A stretch of 64,000 bases of DNA, from NCBI GenBank assembly GCA_028673005.1, contig CM054115.1, forward strand, positions 107,317,172-107,381,171. The letters are read 5' to 3'. Each line of letters begins with the position of its first letter. Positions within the stretch are counted from its first letter, which is position 1. Position numbers and translations under genes: made by a program. Source of the stretch: Tanypteryx hageni (lineage: Eukaryota; Arthropoda; Insecta; Odonata; Petaluridae). Below are positions 35,901 to 47,900 of this stretch, piece after piece. The notes under the pieces are model-generated. The model saw only the letters and a program-made list of their open reading frames with translations, was not told the DNA's origin and ran no database searches.

Positions 35901-38900
35901 GTGCTGCAACTTGTGTAAAACCAGGAATTTTTCATTTAAAGTAAACTGTTTCCCCAAATGGTAAATTGTGCTAAAGTGAATTTCATGTTATGCAAACTCG
36001 TGTTAAGCGGGAATTACCTGTATACACATGGTAACAGAATATTTTTCAATTTTTTAAAAATAGGGTGACAAGGTATCATATGGTTTGTTTGCAATCAGTT
36101 GAACAGCTCTTTTTTGAACTTTAAAAATAGTGACAAAATGAGGGGATGAACCCCAAAATAAAATACTGTAAATTACTCGTGAATAAAATTCACCATAATA
36201 CAAAGTAAGGACATAAAGTGTTATAATAGATTGTATGCAGCTTATGAGAAAAACAGAACTAAGGTTACTTGACAATTTACATAAATGAAATTCCCATGAA
36301 ATACAAGAATCCAAATGGATTTCTATAAATTTAATATGATTTACCTGATTATTAGGTTATTAACCTTGATTACAAGTCTTTTATGAGTTTTATTTATGCA
36401 GGATAGGTTTAACACCCATTATTGAATGAAAGTTGTTGAGAAGGTCATTAATAAACAATAGGAATAGTTCAGGACCCAGAACGGGGCTCTGGAGAACACC
36501 ATTTGCTACTATTTTTCTGGAAGAAACGTATTTTGAACCATTCTTAGTTATTATTACATGTTATGATCTGTTATACAAATATGATTTGCTGGAATTTGGC
36601 AGATTTTGATTTGATAAGTATGAAGAAATAGGCAGTTGAGTGAAACGATCGTTAAAATATGAGGCCAAAAGAGGAAGGCCAGAGATACTCTTCTCATAGT
36701 GGTCATTAAGTTTGGTAGCGAAAAAGTAGAATCCTGATTTTTTGAGCTGTTTATTATTTTCCAAATTTATTACAGTATTGAATCTTTTATCTGGCAAGCT
36801 TGGGATATAGGGATAGCTGGTTATCTGGAAATTCCGGTTATCTGGAATATACTCGTAAACATTGCTCAGAACAGCAACTACGTTCCAGTTTGTCACATGC
36901 ATCGGTAAAATTGTTTGGTCTGGTCAAATATTTAGTAATAGCAATGTGTTAACTTTATTTAATAAAATTAATATAAAATATTTTTTTCACTTTTCTTCAT
37001 CATAGTACATAAGAAATAAATCCAAATTTAGCACAATCAGTTATTTAGCGCCTACTTGCTTTGATTCCACTATCAGAACAAGTGTTCCATTTCGTAATAT
37101 TTTCTATTTCGAGCACATCTATACTTCAAGTACAAATTTTTTCTTGAACTATTCAATATTATTGGCCTTATCCATCCATCCATTAAAAAAACTGGGCTTC
37201 TGATTTTTAGACATCTTATGGGGATAAATAGGAAAGGCGATATTTAACACTAGTAAACAAACAGACAAACAAGGCACTGAAAAAAACAAAACCTTGGAGC
37301 ACCAGAGCGTATCTAATGCACAGTGGTGAGTTGGGTAATTATTAGCAAGGCGCCAAATTTAAATCTTTCTCCTAACAGATTTTGGAAAAATGCATTAGTT
37401 TTGAAAATAGCCGGTTAACTGGATTTCCGGATAAGTGGAATCCGGATAGAAGGTTTTATACTGTACTTGAGTTGATCAGTCGTCTATTATTATACGATCT
37501 TTTTGATGCATTGAAGATGTTGTGGTATTGTCTTTTTTGTGTTTTACATTCCAATTTAAGTTCATTACAAAATATAGCCATATCTTTAAGATGGGAAGAA
37601 AACTGGCGGATTTCAGTTGTAATCCATTCCTTCACATATTTTTGTGTCATTTTCTTAATTATAACAGGGAAAGCTAAATTAAAGTAATACAAATATTTAT
37701 TGTAAAAATTATTAAATCTATTTTCAAAACCATTGGAGTCATAAATGTCCTGCTAATTTTCAGATTCAAGAAAGTGTAAAAAAATATCAAATATTTTGAT
37801 CAGAAAAGAAGCGACTGGAATATGTAGAAACAGATGTTTCCTTCTTCATAACAAATTTAGAAAATATAGGAAAATGATCTGAAATATCAGATTTTATAAC
37901 CCTTGTTGTTACTAAATTAGTGTCATAGTTAGTAATTATATTATCAAGCAGAGTTGCTGAGTGGCTTGTTACACAAGTAGGCTCATGATTATTAACAGAT
38001 CAATTGAAAGAGTTAGCAAGGTTAAAAAAATCATTTCTGTTACTGCTATTGGCTGACAGGTCACAATTAAAATCACCAGTGATTATAAGTAATGGATTAT
38101 TGATAGAATTGTGCAATGAGTCAAGTAGAGGTCCTAATTTATACAGAAAACCTGTAAATCACCAAGTGGCTGCCTATATAGAGAAATAATAACAAAAGAT
38201 AAGCCATTAGCTGTTAGGGAGGACATAGCACATTCAAATTCACATTCTGTGTGATGTGTGATGTGTCAAAGCCATGGTTTTAGAACATTGTGTCCTGCTG
38301 CAGTAGCCATTGCCTGACCTATTAGACGGTCTGCTTAAATTCGCCATTATAGGATCTTAAGATCACATCATTCCATCATTTTCTAGCTTGGTAATCTCAC
38401 CATTTGAGAGGGAGGGGTTTCCTTCAAAATATCTCTTGGAGGATGTCTGTTGGTACTAACTTTGCTAGTCCAGACCCTACTAAGAAAAACTCCCGCATTC
38501 AGAAACGGGAAAATTAGTCTGCTATGATAGTTCAGTGGTAGAATATCTGCTCAGCAGGTGAAAGACCCAGGTTCAATTCCTGGTCATAGTAGAATTTTTT
38601 TCTCATTTCAATAATATTCCTAACAGTACAAGTGCCTGAACAAACATGTAGACTGTCGCAGAATATCTTATGGATGTGCCTATGTCTACCACTTGTGCCC
38701 TTGGATGCAACCCACTTGCACTTGCAATAAAAAATTATGTAACCTTATTTTATGACTTCCCCACATATATATGGGAATGAGCTTCACGCCTCATGATAAA
38801 AGGAAACAAATCTCCAAATGCCATAATAAAATTTTTTAAAGTTGAGATACTCCAATCCACTCCACACTTTCACTTTCCCTATACCTCGGTTAACCGTCTT

Positions 38901-41900
38901 CTTTCCTCTCCCATTACCCCCTCCCCTTTTTTCTCTCTCCTCCTCTGGCACTATATATAACACACCGAGCTTCCCATCCTGCGCATTACCTTCAAGACTC
39001 TGAAGAGGGCTACTTGGTAGCCGAAATATGCATATTAGTCAATACTCCCTTTCTTACGCTTTTCTCGAATCGGCTTCACCGATTCTTTGATTTATTTTGA
39101 TTATTTTTTATGTTCTCTTCCGCTTTCTTTCCTTTTAACTTATAACAAGGGTCACTGCACCCCCCACCCCTTTTTTCACATACCCGATAGTGTCAATCTC
39201 TTTAATTATTCTTCTTAATCGGCTTCACTAAGGTTTTATTTTCCTGACCTCGGTTTGTTTTGTTTTTTATCTATGACAAGGGTCACTGCAATTTTTTCCC
39301 ACACCCGATCTGTGTGAATGTTGAGTGTGTTTGTAGGTCTCTGGTGCGGAGGAGTTTCCCGTAAACCTTGGTTGGCTGACCTGCTGTCCCTGGCACTGGC
39401 CTTAAAATAGCCTTTAAACGGCAGGTGGAGTGTCTGGTTGTATGGGTTAGGTTTCCGTGTATTCAATTTTTAATTTTTAAACATTTTTTCCCCCCTTCCC
39501 TTATCTTAGTGAAGTATCTAAACTTTAAAAAAAATTTATTACGGCATTTGAAAATTTGTTATCTTCCCCTCAAATGAATATTATACATATTATGTATTCA
39601 TTTTATAATTTTTCTTAGTTATGCAAAATATTTCATAAATACAGGGTGTTCATTTCAAACCTACATTTAATTCCATCACTGTGGAAAAATTGTAAAAGCT
39701 AAATGATTACAATTTGTGGCATATGAAAGAGAAACTCAGAGAATTTTATTCTGTGACCTTGAAGTTGCTGCTCTGGCTGTTGCATGGCATTACAGTCGCT
39801 AATAGGAAAATGTGACTCCTCAGCAGCGAGCACAGTTTGTTGTGTGGCATTATGGTAGAAGGAAAATGGCAACTCCTCAGCAGTGAGCACAGGTTGTTTT
39901 GTGGTTCAGAGAAACTAAGTTGTTCATTATGGTGCAATTCAACTACTGGTGAGTGTATAGAGGTGATGAAAACCATCAAGGCCTGGTTTGACAAGCACAG
40001 ACTTGACATTCTTCATGCAACCAATGGGTCACATATTGAAGTGTACTAATCTAGCAATTGTTACACAAATAAATTCTTTGAGTCACAGAATAAAATTCTC
40101 TTGAGTTCCTCTTTCGTATACTACAAATTGTATTCATTTAGCTTTTACTGTTTTTCCACAGTGTTGGATTGAAATGTAGGAGATTTGAAAGGAACATTCA
40201 GTATTATAATAAACCCCACTGATTAAGATGGACAAATTAAATGCACAGCATCTGATTTATTGCTGCATTGCCACAAATATGTGCAGCTTAGATAAAGCTT
40301 TGCTATTAAGTATTATAGATTTCTATATCTTGAATTTAATATAAGTAATTCATTTTTTACTTATTCATTATTATCATTTTTTACTGAACCTACCTATGTC
40401 TGTTGAATACATATGTATCATAATCTTTCATAAATATTTAAATTTATTTTTGTGCTTATTTTCATAATAGTTATTAATATTTAGTTATATATTCAGCTAA
40501 TAGAGTTACCTTGAAAAATATTACTTTAAAAATGTGCTTTTATGGAAAGGACTATGAATCAGATTTTGAAGAGTGCTCCGATGAAGAGGATGATGCAGCT
40601 AGTAACAGTCACTCCTCGGATAGCTGTAATTCTGATTGTGGAAATGAGAGTACAAAGCAATTTGATGAAGGAAAAATTATGGCTGAGAAAATGGAGGAAA
40701 ATTGGAGACAGGAGAATCATAGAAGTTCTGATGCAGGTGTAAAGGACAACTATGAAGATGGAGAGAAAAAGATGGACTCAGGTTTGTATGATTCTGGTGG
40801 TAGAAGGCGGCAGGAAGGGGATGTGGCACTGTTAAAAATGCCTAGGGTAGATGCAGATGAAGGGTTTGACGAGCGAGAAGAGGCTGTGAGGCATTCGGGA
40901 AAGAACTTGGGAATGAAAATGGATCTGGATTGCCCATCTCGTGGATGCATTAATTGTGAGATCCATACTTGCAAGAGAAAACCATTAACAAAAGAGGTGA
41001 TTTTTTCTAATTACTGTCTAAATATGTTTTGATAAATGCTTGCAGTCTTTCTTCCTGCTGATTTATTTAAACAAGTATTTTGATTCTTTTGTAAATTGCT
41101 AGTGATAGGTCACTTTGTTAACTTATCATCCTGATCACCATCCTGCATCAAACCTCTTTCAATGGCATTTGTTTTTTTTGCCACTTTTCATTAATTATTC
41201 TTGCCTTCTCTTTGTTTGCTTGATTGACCCTACTCCAGATTATCATGTTATTTAGTTAATTAATAGGGTACATATTTTTCTTAATTTTTTTGCATTACAC
41301 TACCTTTTTGAACTTCGTATGCTTGCGGCTCGTAAATTTGCACTTCGCGACAAAATTTTTTATGACCATTATTTCTGTTTTGTTCCGATTATTTGCATTA
41401 CGTGTCATGTGTTTGCGATGGCAACAAGTGTGAACTCCCTCTACTTTTTTGTTTCAAAGTTCAGTTTAAACTTTGGCACCCTAGAAAAGGATTTATTATA
41501 TTATATTTATGTTACTCATTATTAGCAGTTTTCAAAATAAACAAACGTGATAACTCTCAACTTAAATATTATGTAACTCAGTTTGAATTTTACCAGCAAC
41601 GGTTTAAAATTTACAGAAATGCCATCATTTTGGAATGTAAGGTTTTCATTTGCTATATTACCTTTGTACATATTTTGAACGTAATTTAAGGAAATGTTGT
41701 TTTATTTTGTTAGGGTTTCATTTTTTATTACGAATTTTTAATGTAAATCTAAGATTTGCTATCATCTTATAAATGTAAAATTTTCTGCCATGTATTTTGG
41801 ACATGATTACTAAAAGAATTGTTACCACTTTAATGCTTTGTTTCTATTTTTTTGTGACATATTTTGAACAATTAAAAAAAATTTTATCACTATCTTACGC

Positions 41901-44900
41901 TAGGTTTTGATTTTTTGTTATGCATTTTGAATGTAATTAATAAAAGAAATATTACCACTTTATAATGCGTGTTTTTTGAGGCTTGGAAATGTTTGTTTCA
42001 GGACCTAAGAAAACATACATGCATCATGTACTCAATATTCCATTTCAGTAGTTAATCAATTTAAATTAAAGCATTTCCTTGGAATGAACAAAAGAATATC
42101 GAAAATCACGTTTGAAAATATGTCGAGGTAAACTGCACAATTGCCAAAAGAAGTGTTATTGGTTTGTAATGCTGGGTTTTCATTTGCTCTTATACACATT
42201 TTGGAAGTAATTAAAAGATTTTTTTTCACTTTATGATGCTCTTATGTTTTCTTTAATTTTCTGTTAAACTGCATTATTTATGATAGAAAATGAATTTTTT
42301 AGGTTGACTTTGGAACCATACTCCTATTTTTACATTGTATCTTATGGAAAAAAAGGACTTGGACTTCGCGAATTTGCATTTCGCACCAGTTTTCAGGAAC
42401 CAATTATTCGTGAAGTTCAAAAAGGTGGTGTATATTGTAGTATTTGCAACATGTAATCTAGTTAGTAAGTGTTTCCAGGAGTGTTTGTATCTGACGATTT
42501 TTATGTTATAGTCATGTTACCAACAATAGGATAAATAAATAAATGAATGAATATATTGTCATTTTTATCAATTTTTCTGATGTAATTTTTACATTTTGAT
42601 GTTTTTATAGCAGTTTTTTCAAAAACTTTCTTGCACTTTCATTTTCCCCATAACTTTATTGATTTTTAGGATTTCTTAACATGATCATCCTAATATGTTC
42701 TTATCCATTATTTTAATAACACAACCATGTATTGGCCTCTAAGTCACACTCCAGCTAATGAATGGTTTTATGTTATTCTCTGCTTCTTCTTTGTAACCGC
42801 TCATTAGTATTATTCACCTTGATTACATCAGTGGCGGCTTGCCAGGTGATGTGAGGGAAGTGGCACTTCACCTAAAACTTATTTTTTAAATAAAACAAAT
42901 AATTTATTGTATCATTAACCTTAAACTACTGAACTTTCATCTATCAGACTACTCTCGTTGAAGCAAAAGGACTTTTAAAACAGTTTCGAGAAAAATAGTA
43001 GGTTGTGCATTTGTTTACTCTAAGACTGCATTGGGTTAGAGCTGTACAAATAATGATGTGTTCCATAACCTGCTCCTTTCTATATCTATTAGTTGTCAGT
43101 CACCTCTTGGACGGATGTTTAGTAAGTGCGTCAGCTTCTCAGCTTGTTCATTTAAAGTCATAATCACAAAAATCCTTCATTTACCTCCTGTTGGAGAACA
43201 ACCTGGACCTGCACATCCTAACAAAAAAATCTGTGCTCTTTGTTCCTACACAATGGGAAGAATGACAAGGTTTTATTGTCGGTACTGTTCAAGGGTGATG
43301 CATGGTGATCACCGAGCGAACATTTGTTTTGAATGCGATAATCTTACATAAATTACTTCCTATTATTTTATATATTATCTTAAGATATTATATCACACCC
43401 TTTTGTAAAATAAAATAAGAATTTATAAAAATTTTATAGGAAAATAAATTTTTGAGAAAAGTAGTCTAATAGAGAAATGTTTAGTATTAATGTCCCACCT
43501 TGACCATGTTTAGTAGTCGAAGGTTAAATTGATTTGTTTTCATTCAAATTCTTTATTTAATAATCAGATTGATGCGCAAGCCATATGTGTAAGTACTCTG
43601 TTTAAAATAACATTACAAATGCGTTACAAGCAAAGTGAAGTGCTGAGAGCTCCGACTGAAAGCCCTTCTTCCTGGAGTGGACGTGCTATGCGAGGGTAGG
43701 TGGGGAAGGATGGTTGCTATGGTAACAGGTGACATCAACCACTGCCTTGTGAAGAGGGTTTTTGCTGCACTTCACTCTCCCATCTCCCTCAGTCTTGAGT
43801 TTGTCTTTGATTTTGGCTGTCCGTTGTCTGGTGCGCCGCTGCATTTAGTTAATAGTGTTTTTTTAGTATAGTGTTGACATTTGTATTTCTCATTAATTAC
43901 ATTAACAATTTCTCTTTTGCTTTTTGTGAAAAATGAATCCAGAAAATGATGTAGTATGTAATTTGTTAAAGACTCATTTTTCTCCTGTTTAAAAAGAATA
44001 AAAAATTACTTAACCCGCCATTGATTGCATGGTGAGCGAATCCCTCACTCAAAGAATAAACGTTTTCATTTTTTTCTATACAGGTTATGACTTTTGAAAT
44101 CAGTATACCTTCCTAAAAGTATTCTAATTTACATCGCATGTTATCCCAGATTGTTTTAGCCTACTTTCCAGAGCGGAAATAGGGTTATAGTTTTTCATTT
44201 TGTCTGTCTGTTTATTTGTCCCTTCTTAAGTTTTGAACCAATAGACTGATTTTCATGACACTTGGCAGAAATCTCTTTCTACTAGAGCCAAGCTCCAGAG
44301 GATAGTTTTTGTTGTGATGATTAAAGTCCCGGGCTTGACTCCAGGAACTATTCTTCCCATTTGATTTACATGGTAAATCTGAAATCCGTCGTGCAGGATA
44401 ATTTTCTCTTGCACATTAAAATATCTTAGAATTGTAATATTGGAGCAGTATTATTCTCTGAGGAAAGGAATAGAGATCTAATTTTCATTGTAGAATTTTG
44501 CACAGCGATTGTATTTCTTCAAATTTCACTTAAATACTGGCATTTTTGCATTTTTTATCACTCATGACGAGAGAGTTAACATTGCAATTGTTGGACTCTG
44601 ATTCGATATAGTCTAGTATAATACATATGTTATTTTTGCTACACAAATAGTTGTGATTCATTTAGTTTTCTGTTAGAATGTATTTGTAATATATTATAAT
44701 GCTAAATTATGAAATTTGGGAAAACAAAGAGAGGCTCATCTGTGGAGATTTTAATGCTATTAAAGCCAATATAAGTATTTGGTGCGCCACGTTTAATTTA
44801 AGAAGGAAATTAGGCATCATAAGTTCTGTTTGGTTCATCTTGTTTGTTCATGGGTACCAAAAATATTGATGCTTATGGCAGAGAGTTTAATGCTATTAAA

Positions 44901-47900
44901 GCCAATATAAGTATTTGCTGCACCACATTTAATTTAAGAAGGAAAGTAGGCATCATTCTCTTTGGTTTATCTTGTTTGATCATGGTTAGCAAAAATATGG
45001 ATGCTTTGAGAGAAGAGTGCTGATTCACCTGCATTGGAGAGTTTTACATTTATTATGTACCAGTCTCCTCAACATATGACATTTTACAATTAAATTTTTA
45101 GCTTTATTTTACTTTTATAACAATTTCCACATATTTTCTAGTGTTTTATTTTTGAGAATCGTGCATTAGAGTATTTTACATTATTATTGAAAATTAATAA
45201 AATCTTGATGTAAAATATATTAAAGCGTTTTTATTTATATTTTTACTTATACATTTATTAAAGATTCTAAATTGTGAAAAATAAGGCTTAAATGGTATAA
45301 CAAATAATTATTTTTGCCGCAAGAAAGGAACAATCATTTGAGTGAGCACAGCCCTCACCCGTGACCAATGGCGTCACAAAATACAGCACGACCAATGGCG
45401 GGTTAATGAACACTATTTTGCAACAAGTATTATCGTCTTTAGCTAATATTGCAATACAAAGAGAACTTGTGGATAAACATCCTTTCTTCTATGACATCAT
45501 CGACCGTTATGCTATGTTAAAAGATAGGAGAATTGATCTGTTCTACAAGAAGTAGGGTAATTTAAAAAAGAAATGGATTTTCATGTTGCAACACTTCGCC
45601 TACATCTCTGGTCACAAGCCGCCACTGGATTACATGCACTGTTTTGTATATGTAATTAGTATATGATAAATTTTCTTAGCTCTTATATACTAGGCTTATG
45701 GAGGTAGAGGGTGGTTAGCATGTCTAACTCCCAATGCAAAGGTCACAGGTTTGAATCCTGCAGAGGGCATGGTTGTATGTGCTTTTCATAAATCTGTTAT
45801 AACACATAATTGAGGAAACTTGTTTGTGTTAAAGAAATTATTGTTATTATTTTCACATACCTTTTTCCTGTAGTTTTTTCTTCAAGTGGGTTTTTACTAG
45901 ATACGATTAGCTCTCCTCATATTTAGCTTTTCCTATTTAGGTTAACTAAATCTTTTTAACTCTTTTAAATTAACATTCCAGTTGAGTTTATTATTTACCA
46001 TTTATCGCCCCTTTTTTTACCTTTTTCCATTGTTTCACTGTAATCTGTAAATATGTATTAAAATTTTATAGGATAATTGTAAAATATTTTACTGTTAGGT
46101 TTAGGTGTAAGAGGGGTCTAACAATCCTCAACCTTTCCCAAATAAAGGCATTTGTCTGTATGTCTTTATCAATTTTTTATTATAACACTTGCAAATAACG
46201 TTTTTTTCTTACATAGGAAGTAAAGAAAGTTTATAGACGTGGTAAACAATTGCTTGAAATGATAACTTTGGATGAAATTTCCTACTCACTTTTTGAGCTT
46301 CCGCCTATTCCATATGATGTTTTCATGAGAAGTCATGGCCACCTTGATACAAAACAGGCAAGTACTAATTTATTCACTGCAAAACATTACACAAAATTTC
46401 TTATGTCCTTCATTGAAGGCATTAAAACATTGTAAAAATCTCTGAGTAAAGAATAAAAGTTAAAACTAATTTTGAAATCTTCCATTTCTTTGTGCTATCA
46501 GTTGAAACCTAACTGTTGCACAGTAACTTAATTTCTTTCGGCAGATTGTCTACTTAGACTTAATTTTTAAAGAAGCAGATATAGCTGCTCTGGTAAATAT
46601 GACCAATTTCATCTCAAGTAAATTTACATTTATGTCAACATTTACATATGAGAAGAAACTTTTACCTTTTGTAATTTATTTTTATACCTACTGCACTTAA
46701 CAGTTTACTATCCTTTGAAGCACTTTCCTACACATAGACTCAGTTTTCACTTAATATGTTTTGCAAATGTAAATTCAGCCTCTTCTTCCTACTGCTACTT
46801 TCATATATGAACAACCTGCACAGTCTGGCCTTGAATGGAGGGTGAAGTATAATTGAGTAAAACCCCATTCATTTGCTTCTCCTTAGTTATGCATTTGCAC
46901 TACTGCAGATAATTGTCTTCTACATCTTGATGATGCTTTGATTCCCCTTCAATTTACTGCATTAGTTCTGTGCTTTGCGTGACAGTTTCGAGTGGATTTG
47001 TTATAATTCAGATCAGGCCTGTGTCTACTGCATCATCGAAAAACAAAGGTAGCTGGCAATTGTGGTGGCCTAACCATAAAACCGTATAGTTACATAGATG
47101 TACAATAGGTTCTGTTTAGCCCTTAAGTAGGTGCATCATCTTTTGTAACTTAAGTAGGTGCATGAGGGTCCAAGAGACCCCCAAACATAATGCATATTTA
47201 AATAACAATAAAATATTTTTACTGTATTTTTCCATAATTATGATCAAGATACCGCCATTTATATTCTGGAATTTAATGCAGGACATAAAATTTTGTTGAT
47301 TAGTTGACATGTTGAATTTTTATAAAACATTACCTTTTCTTGCCTTGGTTTACAGTCCATTCAGAATTTAGCATAAATCTTCTCTAATTGTACAAAAATT
47401 AATTCTTACTCAATAAAATATTCCGCAATTATGGATTACAGAAAATTCATAAGTACTTTCAACAATAAATATGCAATAAATGACTGGATAGTTTTCAAAA
47501 GCATTTATCAAGCAGAAATATTTTCTGAGCATTTGAAATAATTTTCATAGAATTATTTGTGATTATTTACAGAACAACTGATTATTAACACTATTACATT
47601 TGCAGGAAAATAACTATTGGTGAACATAAAAGCAAAAATGAAACTTTTTCTAAATTTATTCTTGCATGCATAATGTTCAGTAAAAAACAAAATGAGCATT
47701 GTTTATGCAGTTAGCTTTGTAAAACCTTTTTTCAAGCACTTAAAAGCCTATAAGAGTAGAGAAACAAGAATTTATAATTCCAGTGTTGTAACATAAGTAG
47801 GTTCTCAGTGGTTCTCAAACTTGCAAATGTCGCAGCCCCCTTGAATCAAAAATAGTAAAAATAAAAAACTTTGTTGCAAATTTCTTCCTTTTATCTAACT

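Larger units (their letters stand above)
32591..36020. mobile_element. Tigger-like DNA element, 3.4 kb, inside LINE
   Basis: The tips are CTGATAGTTCCCGCTTAAC and the complement of CAGGTAATTCCCGCTTAAC, flanked by TA. Removing it rejoins the LINE reading frame (..LPCVY with ILAALVFMKEN..). It holds a second element (32667-35261) and simple repeats. No transposase is seen. Confidence 0.85.
32340..38250 (-). mobile_element. Jockey-type LINE, split by a Tigger-like element
   Basis: Minus strand, in order: endonuclease (FVIISLYRQPLGD, GDFNCDLSAN and SDISDHFPIF motifs, 38230-37850), linker (37692-37456), reverse transcriptase (a GVLQSPVLGPELFLLFINDL box near 36450-36510, and KVQKRAVQLIANKPYDTL near 36080), then the C-terminal tail (SIHRHSTRG, NKLPNDLKTVKSISTFKNK) at 32560-32340. 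Two later insertions, 32591-36020 and 36773-37463, cut it. Frameshifts and stops throughout; dead. Confidence 0.88.
42829..45627 (+). mobile_element. hAT element, 2.8 kb, perfect TSD, with nested MITE
   Basis: The tips CAGTGGCGGCTTG and CAAGCCGCCACTG are exactly complementary. The exact 8-bp duplication gattacat lies at 42821-42828 and 45628-45635. It keeps a hAT transposase C-terminal piece (45409-45555) and contains a piggyBac-like MITE (44014-45402). Confidence 0.94.

Noticed and set aside
46358..46363. Alternative GT donor four bases downstream of the GC donor of DYNC2I1 exon 4
   Set aside because: It would leave phase 1, and the only plausible next exon (59042) reads correctly only from phase 0.
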